Source of the DNA: an uncultured SAR86 cluster bacterium
Lineage (GTDB): Bacteria; Pseudomonadota; Gammaproteobacteria; Magnimaribacterales; Magnimaribacteraceae
Direction of reading: 5' to 3'
NCBI GenBank assembly: GCA_902618945.1
Contig: CACNCK010000009.1
Coordinates: 1-57,041 of the forward strand
DNA: 57,041 bases
In this document: in pieces, positions 1 to 8,455 of the stretch
Position numbering within the stretch: the first letter of the stretch is position 1
Layout of the letters: every line of letters begins with the position of its first letter
Notes under the pieces: model-generated
What the model was told of the DNA's origin: nothing
The model's input: the letters and a program-made list of their open reading frames with translations, nothing else
Database searches by the model: none
Position numbers and translations under genes: made by a program

Positions 1-1
1 A

Positions 2-835
2 TATCTCTCATTTGATGCAATTGCTTTTAGCAAAAGAATAGAATCTGAAAAGTTTTTATTAAATTTTATTAAGCGCGAATTAAATAAAAATCCAAACGTT
101 AATAAACAAAATCCAATTTTCAATGAGAGTCTAGTTTTCCAATTTGATGATTTCTCACTTGAGGGCTCACTATCTGACCATTCAAATTGCTTCAATATTA
201 ATCATTTAATTACATTCAAGGGAGGGCAATCAAAAGATAACTTAAAAGCTATAAAATATTTTGAAGATTTGCTTTCACAATATGAGGTCAGTTATATAGA
301 TGCTGACCAAATTATAGACCAAATTCTTGATTGGATGGATGATGATGATATTCCTAGGAACAACGGGGCAGAAAACTATTATTATTCAAGCCCATTGCAC
401 TATCCCAGAGAATATACCTCTAAAAGGTTATTTATTAATAAGTCTGAATTGCTGGCTATACCAAGTATCAATAAGATAAAAAATACAGCTATATGGAAAA
501 ACCTTTGCATCATCCCCATGAGTTCTATTTTCTATATCAATATCAATAGCCTTCAAGACGAGGATAAACATTTACTTTCTAGCGCAATTAGTCAACCTAA
601 TTTGAATGAAATAGCTTTGATAATTAAAGAAACACCTTCTGAAGGCTTTTCTACCATTGAAGAATTCTTACAGAAATTTAATTTACAAGAAACAGATTTG
701 ATAATTCCTCTTGATACTTCTTCAGATATATTTCTCTTTAATGGCACATTAAAATACCAAGGTTTTTCGTATAATTTTAAAACTCTTATTAAACAAGAAA
801 ACGAATTTAATTATAGAATTCTTGATAGGTTATAA
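2..835 (+). CDS. gspK: Type II secretion minor pseudopilin GspK (5' end cut by window)
   Basis: The frame is open from base 2 and runs into the window edge, so the N-terminal prepilin signal is outside. About 277 residues are visible. GspK caps the type II secretion pseudopilus tip with GspI and GspJ in the periplasm. The assignment rests mainly on context: the stop codon abuts gspL, gspM follows, then a prepilin peptidase. The visible part contains an acidic stretch (DWMDDDD, near base 330) followed by GAENYYY, consistent with the DW.D.D...GAEd.yY region of GspK. A TTG at 269 could be mistaken for a start, but the reading continues well upstream. Confidence 0.8.
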   Translation, partial: YLSFDAIAFSKRIESEKFLLNFIKRELNKNPNVNKQNPIFNESLVFQFDDFSLEGSLSDHSNCFNINHLITFKGGQSKDNLKAIKYFEDLLSQYEVSYIDADQIIDQILDWMDDDDIPRNNGAENYYYSSPLHYPREYTSKRLFINKSELLAIPSINKIKNTAIWKNLCIIPMSSIFYININSLQDEDKHLLSSAISQPNLNEIALIIKETPSEGFSTIEEFLQKFNLQETDLIIPLDTSSDIFLFNGTLKYQGFSYNFKTLIKQENEFNYRILDRL

Positions 836-1990
836 ATGAAAACAAGATATATATTTACTGACTCCAGTCTTGAGACCATTTATAACTCCTTTGTAGTGGA
901 AAGTGATGAAATACATGAAACAATGATTTCTGATCTTCAAGAGATAAACGAAGACAAGTCTATAAGAAAGAATATTATTTTTTTTAATTCAGAGTTTCTA
1001 AACTCATGTTCACTGAATGATTATAATAAATCTGATAATGATAAATTATTAAAAGCAAAGTTTTTTTCTTCTCATGTTGATCAATTACTTCTAAATCCAT
1101 CTGAACTAAGTTTTTTTTCTTCATCCATTGATAACATTGGAATTTGGGGAGAATCTTGTTACCTAGATGAGCTTAAAAACAAAACCTTAAACTTAAGAAA
1201 AAGTTTTTTTATACCCGATTACTTACTATTCTTTGAACAAAAAAATGTTGTAGCAAACCTAGGATCTCATTATTCCTTAAGGCTTGAAGATGGAAGAGGA
1301 TACAGCGGCCGTCAACAAAAGATTAATGCACTCTTAGAATCAAATATTCAAATTTTAAATGATTTAGATGTCTTGGATGTATCGTCTAAGGAATTGGAGT
1401 GCTTGCAAAATTTAGAGCATTCGTTAAATGAGTTTGATTTAAGTTCCCAAGTTTATAACTTTCATAAAAATCATTCATCACAGTTAAATATTCTTAAAAC
1501 CCCTTTCAATTTCAACAGATTATTATATCTAGATGTAATTGGTGTGGGTGAATTCCGAAATTTTGCCATCCCTCTTTTAACTACCTTTTTGTTATCCATC
1601 TCAATAAACATCACAATTGAATCTCAAAATAAATTAGTTTCCAAAGAAACCAAACAGCTCTTTTCAAACCTAGGAAATCAATCGGTAAGATTAATCAATC
1701 CAAAGGCACAAATAGATCAACTAGTTAGCGAATTACAAATAACAGATAACAAAAGTAAATTTAATTTTAAAATTTTAGATTTTCTAAATAACTATCAATT
1801 AGATGAACTAGATAGTATTGAAGTAAATCTTGATGAGCAATTTACTACTCTATACCTAGATGGACTTAGCTCAGAAAAATTGATGATCCTCAAAAATCTT
1901 CTTAATTCTTCTGGCCTGTCAACCGAAGAAAATTTTGCTGAGGTTCAAAATAAGTTAAAAGGTTCAATTAAGGTTTTTTTATATGAATAG
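836..1990 (+). CDS. gspL: Type II secretion inner-membrane protein GspL
   Basis: 384 residues. GspL is a bitopic inner-membrane protein linking the cytoplasmic GspE ATPase to GspM. The first about 240 residues form the cytoplasmic actin-like part, one hydrophobic segment lies at about residues 240-262 (FAIPLLTTFLLSISINIT), and the rest is a periplasmic ferredoxin-like domain. Primary sequence is weakly conserved, as is usual in this family, so the position between gspK and gspM carries much of the weight. The ATG follows the gspK stop without a gap, and its end overlaps gspM by 8 bases, indicating translational coupling. Confidence 0.8.
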   Translation: MKTRYIFTDSSLETIYNSFVVESDEIHETMISDLQEINEDKSIRKNIIFFNSEFLNSCSLNDYNKSDNDKLLKAKFFSSHVDQLLLNPSELSFFSSSIDNIGIWGESCYLDELKNKTLNLRKSFFIPDYLLFFEQKNVVANLGSHYSLRLEDGRGYSGRQQKINALLESNIQILNDLDVLDVSSKELECLQNLEHSLNEFDLSSQVYNFHKNHSSQLNILKTPFNFNRLLYLDVIGVGEFRNFAIPLLTTFLLSISINITIESQNKLVSKETKQLFSNLGNQSVRLINPKAQIDQLVSELQITDNKSKFNFKILDFLNNYQLDELDSIEVNLDEQFTTLYLDGLSSEKLMILKNLLNSSGLSTEENFAEVQNKLKGSIKVFLYE

Positions 1991-2474
1991 TTACATTAAT
2001 GGTATTTTGGAGTTTATTAGGAATAATGATAAATATCATCAGATAGCTATGATTTTATCTTTACTAATTTTAGTTATACTTTTGCTATTTCAACTATCTA
2101 AAATTCAAGACAATAGAAAGCTTCTAATAAATGCAAAAAACGACCATGCTTATGTAGAAGAAAGATTTAACCTTATTGCAAATAAGATTAGTCTAAATCA
2201 GCTTATCAATAATTCAGACAGTACAAATTCTTTGTTGATTAACATCGCAAAGAAGTACGACTTATTAAATTTTCAAATCTATGAAGAGAGCACACAAAAT
2301 ATAATACAGTTTGATATTGATGATCTGCAAAAGCTTGAAATCCTAATTAATATTTTTTCCAACGAAAGTTTTATAAAAGTGAAAAATATTTATATCAAAC
2401 CCGAAAGTAAGGATTATCAAATTAAAATTAATTATGTGTACGGTGATGCACAGAGACTTGATTTAATAGAATAA
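1983..2474 (+). CDS. gspM: Type II secretion inner-membrane protein GspM
   Basis: 163 residues, the usual size for GspM. A short cytoplasmic N-terminus is followed by one strong membrane helix (about residues 20-38, IAMILSLLILVILLLFQL), a coiled stretch and a small periplasmic alpha/beta domain. GspM partners GspL in the inner-membrane platform. The ATG overlaps the gspL end by 8 bases and its stop touches the start of the prepilin peptidase gene. No gspN is present; the operon moves directly to the peptidase. Confidence 0.8.
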   Translation: MNSYINGILEFIRNNDKYHQIAMILSLLILVILLLFQLSKIQDNRKLLINAKNDHAYVEERFNLIANKISLNQLINNSDSTNSLLINIAKKYDLLNFQIYEESTQNIIQFDIDDLQKLEILINIFSNESFIKVKNIYIKPESKDYQIKINYVYGDAQRLDLIE

Positions 2475-3212
2475 TTGATTGTTACTGAGTTAATTTTTTG
2501 TATTTCCATTGGAATGTGCCTTGGAAGCTTCGCCTCAGTTCTGATCTACAGAATTCCCAGAAATATAAATTTGCTAGTACCTGGGTCCCATTGTCCTTAT
2601 TGCAATAATACCCTCAAAGCTATCTATTTAGTTCCGATTTTTAGCTATGTACTTTTAAGAGGAAAATGTGCTTTTTGTAATTCAAAAATTAGTAGACTCT
2701 ATCTAGTAAATGAAATTTTTATTACTGCAATGGTCGCAATAATTACATATCATGCTGGACCGTATTCAATTCATGGATGGTTAGCAATTACATTAATTTT
2801 GTGCTTTTACGTTCAAGCAGTAATTGACTTTAAAATATTGTCTTTATCAACCTATCTTAGTGGAATTATTGGTTTATTAGGATTTGCGCTTAATTATTTA
2901 AACTTCTTCACATCAATTATTGATAGTTTGCTTGGATTGACCTTAGGCTATTGTAGCTTGTGGTTAATAAATTATATTTATAAAAAAATAAAAGGTATTG
3001 ATGGAATCGGTTCGGGTGATTATTTATTACTTGGAGCAGTGGGGGGTGTTTTCGGTTCAAGTTCTTTAGGAATTATCTTATTATCAAGTTCAATCATTTC
3101 TATAGGATTACATTTCTTTACCAAAACAATTCACGGTGAAAGGATACCTCTTGGTACAGGTATTTCTTTATCAAGCATTATTTTCTTAGTTCTAATAATT
3201 TTGAACAAATAA
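2475..3212 (+). CDS. gspO: Prepilin peptidase (PilD/GspO), A24 family
   Basis: 245-residue polytopic inner-membrane aspartyl protease that cleaves and N-methylates pseudopilins. Two CxxC pairs (CPYC and CAFC, about residues 40-67) match the cytoplasmic zinc-binding loop of full-length PilD proteins. The two catalytic aspartates are visible in VIDFK and in the GIGSGD signature (about residue 178). It is shorter than the typical 280-290 residues. The start is TTG immediately after the gspM stop, the only start consistent with the N-terminal membrane helix and the GSFASVLIYRIP motif. It closes the secretion operon. Confidence 0.92.
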   Translation: MIVTELIFCISIGMCLGSFASVLIYRIPRNINLLVPGSHCPYCNNTLKAIYLVPIFSYVLLRGKCAFCNSKISRLYLVNEIFITAMVAIITYHAGPYSIHGWLAITLILCFYVQAVIDFKILSLSTYLSGIIGLLGFALNYLNFFTSIIDSLLGLTLGYCSLWLINYIYKKIKGIDGIGSGDYLLLGAVGGVFGSSSLGIILLSSSIISIGLHFFTKTIHGERIPLGTGISLSSIIFLVLIILNK

Positions 3213-3247
3213 AGAAAAAATCTATATGTTTATATAGAACAGTAGTG

Positions 3248-3343
3248 ATGACACATTCCATGGGAGGCGGTATCATTAGACTAAGCTTTATTTTTATTGG
3301 TATTGTTAAAATGGTTTTCATTTATTATCGTCTTATAGGGTAA
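3248..3343 (+). CDS. Possible 31-residue hydrophobic peptide
   Basis: A short open frame in the gene-poor gap begins ATG at 3248 (or ATG at 3260) and stops at TAA 3341-3343. It encodes glycines, one predicted membrane-like stretch with hydrophobic residues flanked by Arg11 and Lys21, and ends YYRLIG. No convincing ribosome binding site precedes either ATG. It may be a chance frame; I do not recognise a family. Confidence 0.2.
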   Translation: MTHSMGGGIIRLSFIFIGIVKMVFIYYRLIG

Positions 3344-3447
3344 ACTTTTAAGCATTAGATTTAAATAAATAACTTTTAACCCAATAGATACACCATAGCA
3401 ATACAAAAGAAACAATATTTTTTTACGATTTCAAAGTTAGTTTTATA

Positions 3448-3488
3448 CCAGACTAGCAACATGTGTTAGTTTCTCCCCAGACTAGCAA
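3448..3488 (+). repeat. Pair of 12-base direct repeats
   Basis: The word CCAGACTAGCAA occurs at 3448-3459 and again at 3477-3488, spaced by 17 bases. The rest of the gap is AT-rich, so an exact 12-base repeat stands out slightly. It could be a binding site pair or a duplication scar; nothing else supports a role. Confidence 0.5.
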
Positions 3489-3513
3489 TAAGATATTTTT
3501 CACAAATATCCAT

Positions 3514-3553
3514 GAGTCAAGAAACCTAGTTTTTTTAATTAGGTTTCTTACTC
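3514..3553 (-). terminator. Hairpin downstream of tetR, possible terminator
   Basis: AAGAAACCT (3519-3527) pairs perfectly with AGGTTTCTT (3541-3549), and GAGT/ACTC extends the stem beyond a one-base bulge. It lies 4 bases past the tetR stop. The run of T residues is in the loop rather than after the stem, so termination efficiency is uncertain. It could serve both the minus-strand tetR and readthrough from the secretion operon. Confidence 0.5.
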
Positions 3554-3557
3554 AACT

Positions 3558-4115
3558 TTAATTAACCAAATAATGAAGACAGGCTTTTTTTGTTTCTGCG
3601 AGTTGCTGTGGAGAGAGATTTCCGCCTTCCATGAAAGCGTCCTCCAAACAAGATATGATTATACTCAAACTATATTTGATCTTGAGTTCATTGCAGTTTG
3701 ACAAGGGATTTAATAATTCCAAGAGCTCATCTTTTATAAGCTTTTTTGAATGATCAGTAAAAATTAAATTTGATAAAGGGGAGTTATTGGTGAGATATAT
3801 GGCTATAACATCTATTAATATTTTTATGAGCTCAGAGGTATTTTTATAGTTTACTGATTTGAAGTTTTTTTTAATTAAAAGCAATAATTTATTTGTGTGC
3901 TTTACTGAAATAGCTTCCAGAAGGGATTCATTGCTAGGAAAGAATTTATAGATCGAAGGTCTCTTTAATCCAGATATTTTAGCTATATCTTGAACTGTTA
4001 GATCGTAATCATCGCTCATATAGATAAATTCCGCAGTTTTGATAACCTCATCGAATCTCTTTTGACTGCGTTCTTGTTTTGGCTTAATGAAACCTTGATT
4101 TTTGGTTATTGGCAC
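3558..4115 (-). CDS. TetR-family transcriptional regulator
   Basis: 185 residues. The N-terminal helix-turn-helix is clear: an IAKISGLKRPSIYKFFPSNESLL stretch at about residues 43-66 matches the TetR DNA-binding signature, and the C-terminal two thirds is a divergent ligand-binding domain. It is transcribed away from the MFS transporter gene at 4176 with only 60 bases between them, so it most likely represses that transporter-aminotransferase operon and itself. The ligand is not predictable from sequence. Confidence 0.88.
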   Translation of the reverse strand: MPITKNQGFIKPKQERSQKRFDEVIKTAEFIYMSDDYDLTVQDIAKISGLKRPSIYKFFPSNESLLEAISVKHTNKLLLLIKKNFKSVNYKNTSELIKILIDVIAIYLTNNSPLSNLIFTDHSKKLIKDELLELLNPLSNCNELKIKYSLSIIISCLEDAFMEGGNLSPQQLAETKKACLHYLVN

Positions 4116-4130
4116 AATTAGTTTTCTTTA

Positions 4131-4167
4131 TGTATACACTGGGGTTATATATTAAGCTTTATATACA
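4131..4167. promoter_or_regulatory. Divergent promoter/operator region tetR | MFS operon
   Basis: Within the 60-base gap an inverted repeat TGTATA (4131-4136) and TATACA (4162-4167) flanks an AT-rich imperfect dyad centred on AAGCTT (4154-4159). TetR-family operators are usually short dyads in such divergent gaps, so this is the natural operator candidate. Placement is inferred from position and symmetry only. Confidence 0.45.
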
Positions 4168-4175
4168 AAAGATAA

Positions 4176-5309
4176 ATGCAATACAGGACTTATTTTCACC
4201 TATTAGCCGGCATGGCTATGTTGGAACTGGGAAATCTAGCTTCTTCTTTGGCGCCATTTAACGTTAGTGCTGTCTCTGTAGGTCTGAATGCTAATTCACA
4301 AGAAGCTGGATTGGTTGTTACGCTTGAACTTTTCTTTGCTGCCATTAGCTCCTTATATTTTGGCAACGCAGCTTATAAGGGCAGGGTACTTGGCTTGATT
4401 GGCAGTCTTATCGTTATGGTTTGTTATTACTTATGTTCTGTATCCAGTGATGTTAATCAAATTACTTTTATAAAAGCTTTTTCGGGAATAGGTTGTGGTA
4501 TGCTCATTGCCTCAGGTCATTCAATATTAGCCTCATCACAAGATCCCAATAGATCTTATGCACTGTTTACTCTTTTCGCATCACTTACTGCTGCATTTCT
4601 AATATACATCTCTAGTACATGGATAGAGGACGGAGGACATAGTTATTATTTCTTTAATTTTATTTATGTCTACATAGTGTTAACTTTGCTCTTTTTCTTT
4701 GCCAAAACATCCAACGAAAATGACACTATTTTAGTTAGAGAACCCATTGCCAAGAAGTGGCTTTATTTCTTACTTATTACAGCGGTGCTGTTTTACGAGA
4801 TTCCTTCCAGCGGTATGTGGGCGTTTATGGAAAGATTTGGAGTGGAATATATAGATATGGAAGTCTCTGAAGTTGGGAGTGTTATATCTCTAGCCATTAT
4901 TCTGAGTCTTCTTGGACCGGTATTTATAGGTATATTTGGAAATAAAATAAGAAGAAAAGAAACAATTTTATTGTGTCTATTGGTTTCCTCAATTTGCGTT
5001 TATGCAATCTTTGGAATCCCTTCTTATGACACTTTTTATTATGGCAACATCACTTGGAATATAGTTTTTGTCATTATGGTCATTCTCATCTTGGCGGCTG
5101 CAGCTGATATTGATCCTACAGGTAGACTTGGAGCTTGGTTAAATGCTTGCATTCTACTTAGCGCATCTTTAGCACCCGCAGTTTTTGGTTGGATCATGCT
5201 GGAGAATGAAATGACTGTTATATATCCTTACTTAATCTTATTCCTTATTGTTGCAATGACCTGTATATTCAGTACAAAAAAAGACCTCGAACCCATTGAT
5301 AAAGTATAA
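4176..5309 (+). CDS. MFS transporter
   Basis: 377 residues with about 12 hydrophobic segments and short loops. The N-terminal half has an MFS-like arrangement with a charged loop after the second helix (NAAYKGRVLG) and another after the helix near residue 250 (GNKIRRKE), the two typical cytoplasmic loops of the family halves. It is the first gene of an operon read divergently from tetR and is followed 8 bases later by the aminotransferase, so its substrate is plausibly an amine or amino acid handled by that enzyme. Substrate is unknown. Confidence 0.8.
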   Translation: MQYRTYFHLLAGMAMLELGNLASSLAPFNVSAVSVGLNANSQEAGLVVTLELFFAAISSLYFGNAAYKGRVLGLIGSLIVMVCYYLCSVSSDVNQITFIKAFSGIGCGMLIASGHSILASSQDPNRSYALFTLFASLTAAFLIYISSTWIEDGGHSYYFFNFIYVYIVLTLLFFFAKTSNENDTILVREPIAKKWLYFLLITAVLFYEIPSSGMWAFMERFGVEYIDMEVSEVGSVISLAIILSLLGPVFIGIFGNKIRRKETILLCLLVSSICVYAIFGIPSYDTFYYGNITWNIVFVIMVILILAAAADIDPTGRLGAWLNACILLSASLAPAVFGWIMLENEMTVIYPYLILFLIVAMTCIFSTKKDLEPIDKV

Positions 5310-5317
5310 TTATAGAC

Positions 5318-6637
5318 ATGAGATCACAAGAGAATCTAAATTTAGATAATTATTGGCTTCCTTTTACGCCCAATAAAAAGTTTAAGGCAAATCCACGACT
5401 TTTAACCTCTGCTAAAGGGATGTTTTACAAGAGCGATGATGGTAGGGAAGTGTTAGACGGCATAGCTGGCTTGTGGTGCACAAATGCTGGCCATTGCCAT
5501 CCAAAGATAGTCGCAGCTGTACAAAATCAAGCAGCTGAACTGGATTACGCGACAGCTTTTAATATGTCTCATCCTAAAGCTTTTGAATTAGCTGAGAAAG
5601 TATCATCACTAACTCCCAAAGGGCTCGATAGAATTTTTTATGGTAATTCTGGATCTGAAGCTGTCGAAACAGCTATGAAAGTTGCTCTTGCTTATCATGC
5701 ATCAAAAGGTGATGGTCAAAAAACTAAGTTCATTGGAAGAGAAAAAGGTTACCACGGAGTAAATTTTGGAGGAGTTTCTGTTGGCGGACTCACTCCAAAT
5801 AGAAAATCTTTCGGACCTTTATTGCCTGGTATTGATCATATGCCTCACACTTGGGATACAGAACATATGGCCTTCTCTAAAGGCCAGCCGGAATGGGGGC
5901 TTCATTTAGCTGATGAACTTGAAAAAATTCTTATTCTTCAAGATCCTTCTACAGTAGCTGCGGTAATTATTGAGCCAGTCACAGGATCAGGTGGCGTTAT
6001 AGTCCCACCAGTAGGTTATTTGGAGCGAATTAGAGAAATATGTACAAAACATAACGTACTTTTAATTTTTGATGAAGTGATAACTGGTTTTGGAAGACTA
6101 GGCTGTTGTTTTGCTGCCAATAGATTCGACGTTAGACCCGATATGATAACGATGGCGAAAGGTCTTACTAGCGCAATGATACCAATGAGTGCTGTTGCTT
6201 TCGATAATTCCATCTATGACCAACTTATGGAAGGTCCAGAAGCAATAATTGAACTATTTCATGGTTACACATATTCAGGTCATCCAGTTGCATGTGCAGC
6301 AGGTATAGCTGCCTTGGATGTATATGAAGAAGAAGGTTTGTTTGATAGAGCAAAAGAAATGGAACCTCACTTCCAAGAAGCCATTCACTCTCTTAAGGGT
6401 TTGAATCAAGTCATTGATATTAGAAATATAGGTTTAATGGGTGCAATTCATTTTGGTTCCGATGGACTTCCCGCAACGGAATTTGCAGCAAAAGTTTTTC
6501 AGCATTGCTATGACAACAATGTTCTAGTTAGATATTCAGGTGAATTCTTGGTGTTATCCCCATCACTCATAGTTGAAAAGGAACACTTAGATACGATTGC
6601 CGATGCTCTTAAAGCTGCCATAACTTCAGTCAGCTAG
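5318..6637 (+). CDS. Class III aminotransferase, omega-amino acid:pyruvate type
   Basis: 439 residues, PLP-dependent fold type I. The sequence follows the beta-alanine/omega-amino acid:pyruvate aminotransferase pattern: NYWLPFTPN near the start, GLWCTNAGHCHP, FYGNSGSEAVETAMK, GYHGVNFGG, then FDEVITGFGRLG and the PLP lysine in MAKGLTS (Lys281). Such enzymes transfer amino groups from beta-alanine or other omega-amines to pyruvate. It sits between the MFS transporter (8 bases upstream) and an alpha/beta hydrolase (4 bases downstream). The exact amine donor cannot be read from sequence; subgroup assignment is fairly secure. Confidence 0.92.
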   Translation: MRSQENLNLDNYWLPFTPNKKFKANPRLLTSAKGMFYKSDDGREVLDGIAGLWCTNAGHCHPKIVAAVQNQAAELDYATAFNMSHPKAFELAEKVSSLTPKGLDRIFYGNSGSEAVETAMKVALAYHASKGDGQKTKFIGREKGYHGVNFGGVSVGGLTPNRKSFGPLLPGIDHMPHTWDTEHMAFSKGQPEWGLHLADELEKILILQDPSTVAAVIIEPVTGSGGVIVPPVGYLERIREICTKHNVLLIFDEVITGFGRLGCCFAANRFDVRPDMITMAKGLTSAMIPMSAVAFDNSIYDQLMEGPEAIIELFHGYTYSGHPVACAAGIAALDVYEEEGLFDRAKEMEPHFQEAIHSLKGLNQVIDIRNIGLMGAIHFGSDGLPATEFAAKVFQHCYDNNVLVRYSGEFLVLSPSLIVEKEHLDTIADALKAAITSVS

Positions 6638-6641
6638 ATCC

Positions 6642-7502
6642 ATGTCTAATTTCGACTGGTTCAATGAATCACTTCTAGTTGAACCTGTTTCTAAATACGT
6701 TCAAGTTCAAGATAAGAATATTCATTACTTGGTATGGGGTGATGAAAATAAGCCAGGTCTATTTTTCATCCATGGTTATAGCGCTCATGCCCACTGGTGG
6801 GATTTCGTATCTCCTGCATTTTTGGATAATTTTTGTGCAGTTGCAATTGATTTATCAGGATCTGGAGATAGTGACCATCGAGAACTATATAGCCAAGAAA
6901 TTTTTGCAGATGAAATAAAAGCTGTATGCGATGATATGAAGTGGAGTCAGGCAGACTTCATAGCTCATAGCATGGGAGGCTCAATATCTCTTAATGCAAC
7001 ATCCATCTATCCTGAAATATTCAAATCTTTAACGCTATTAGATTCAATAGTTGTACTTCCACCCGATAAAGCTAGAGGATTTTCTTCCAGCAAATCCATG
7101 ATAAGAGCTGATTTTATTTATGATGATAAAGAGGCTGCGATGGATAGTTTTAGATTAATTCCACCACAGCCATGCAGAAATGATTATCTGCTCAATCACA
7201 TTGCTTCAAATTCCTTCAAGGAAAGAGATGATGGATGGGTTTTAAAATCGGACGGAAAGATCATGAAAACCTATAAATCAAAAGATCTTACCGATATTCT
7301 TATGGCCATAAAATGCCCAATTAATATTGTTTATGGTTTAATGAGCCAAATTTTTACACAAGAAATTTTGGATTACACCCTTTATGTTGGGAATATTCCA
7401 AATGAGAGAGTAATAGGAATCCCAGGGACTATGCACCACCTATTCGTCGATGATCCACTGAGTGTTATCGATGCTCTAAAAAAAGTGATAGGAGAAGATT
7501 GA
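6642..7502 (+). CDS. Alpha/beta hydrolase
   Basis: 286 residues. It has an oxyanion motif HGYSAHAHWW, the nucleophile elbow AHSMGGS with Ser110, and a late His in TMHHLF near the C-terminus, giving a full catalytic triad pattern. This is a soluble serine hydrolase (esterase or C-C bond hydrolase type). It starts 4 bases after the aminotransferase stop and its TGA overlaps the ATG of the MoxR gene, so it is coupled to both. Substrate unknown. Confidence 0.85.
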   Translation: MSNFDWFNESLLVEPVSKYVQVQDKNIHYLVWGDENKPGLFFIHGYSAHAHWWDFVSPAFLDNFCAVAIDLSGSGDSDHRELYSQEIFADEIKAVCDDMKWSQADFIAHSMGGSISLNATSIYPEIFKSLTLLDSIVVLPPDKARGFSSSKSMIRADFIYDDKEAAMDSFRLIPPQPCRNDYLLNHIASNSFKERDDGWVLKSDGKIMKTYKSKDLTDILMAIKCPINIVYGLMSQIFTQEILDYTLYVGNIPNERVIGIPGTMHHLFVDDPLSVIDALKKVIGED

Positions 7503-8455
7503 TGACAGATGGACCTAAAAAAATCATAAAAGATATTACTAAGGGATTTGCGAAGCATGGATATATTTGTAGTGAGCAAATTGCCACTGCTGTATATCTA
7601 GCTTCTGAATTAGAAAAACCTATTCTCATCGAAGGGCCTCCAGGAGTTGGGAAGACTGAACTAGCTAACACTGCAGCTTTGTATTTTAAGAAAGAAATGA
7701 TCAGATTGCAGTGCTATGAAGGTTTGGATGAATCAAAAGCGCTTTATGAGTGGAGATACGGAAAACAGCTTTTGTATACCCAAATTTTAAAAGAACAGAT
7801 GCAAGAAGTTTTAGAAGGCGCTAAAGGCTTAAAAGAATCGCTTGATAGGTTAATGAAGTTTGAGGATATTTTCTTCTCAGAGGACTTTTTGGAAACACGT
7901 CCTCTATTAGAAGCTTTAACCTCTGAAAAAGGATCTGTATTACTTATCGATGAGGTAGATAAATCCGATGAGGAATTCGAAGCTTTACTCTTAGAGATCC
8001 TATCAGAGTTTCAAATTTCTATCCCGGAATTGGGCGTAAGGAAAGCAGATGTTAAACCGCTTGTGGTTTTAACAAGTAATAATAGTAGAGAAATAGGGGA
8101 TGCCCTTAAAAGAAGATGCCTTCATTTATATATTCCTTTTCCTGATGCCAAGCTAGAAAGACAAATCGTTCAAGCAAGAGTTCCTGAAATAACAGAGTCT
8201 ATGCAAATACAGTTAGTGAACTTTGTACAGGGAATACGAGAATTAGACTTAAAGAAATTGCCAGCAATTAGTGAAACAATAGACTGGGCGAAGACAGTTA
8301 TTCTTCTTAATTCTGAGGAGTTAGATGCCAAATTAGCAGAAGACACACTCAATGTGCTTCTCAAACATCAACAAGATATAGATGTGGTGAAAAAAGAGAT
8401 TCCTGCTTTGGTGTCATCAGCTACTGAAACATCAGATGGAAAAAGTCTTAACTGA
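7502..8455 (+). CDS. MoxR-family AAA+ ATPase (CoxD-like)
   Basis: About 317 residues. Walker A GPPGVGKT at residues 45-52, Walker B LLIDEVDKSDEEF, a sensor 1 region LTSNNS and a following LKRRCLHLYIPFP typical of MoxR ATPases are all visible. MoxR proteins act with VWA-domain partners as chaperones that insert or rearrange cofactors in client enzymes. The start is taken as ATG 7502 overlapping the hydrolase TGA; a TTG at 7499 is an alternative. The VWA gene follows with a 20-base overlap. Confidence 0.93.
   Translation: MTDGPKKIIKDITKGFAKHGYICSEQIATAVYLASELEKPILIEGPPGVGKTELANTAALYFKKEMIRLQCYEGLDESKALYEWRYGKQLLYTQILKEQMQEVLEGAKGLKESLDRLMKFEDIFFSEDFLETRPLLEALTSEKGSVLLIDEVDKSDEEFEALLLEILSEFQISIPELGVRKADVKPLVVLTSNNSREIGDALKRRCLHLYIPFPDAKLERQIVQARVPEITESMQIQLVNFVQGIRELDLKKLPAISETIDWAKTVILLNSEELDAKLAEDTLNVLLKHQQDIDVVKKEIPALVSSATETSDGKSLN

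Larger units (their letters stand above)
3213..3557. other. 345-base gap between secretion operon and tetR
   Basis: The only stretch over 300 bases without a confident gene. It holds the possible short peptide frame at 3248-3343, an AT-rich middle, a 12-base direct repeat (3448-3459 and 3477-3488) and a hairpin at 3514-3553 next to the tetR stop codon. I see no RNA gene in it. Confidence 0.6.
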
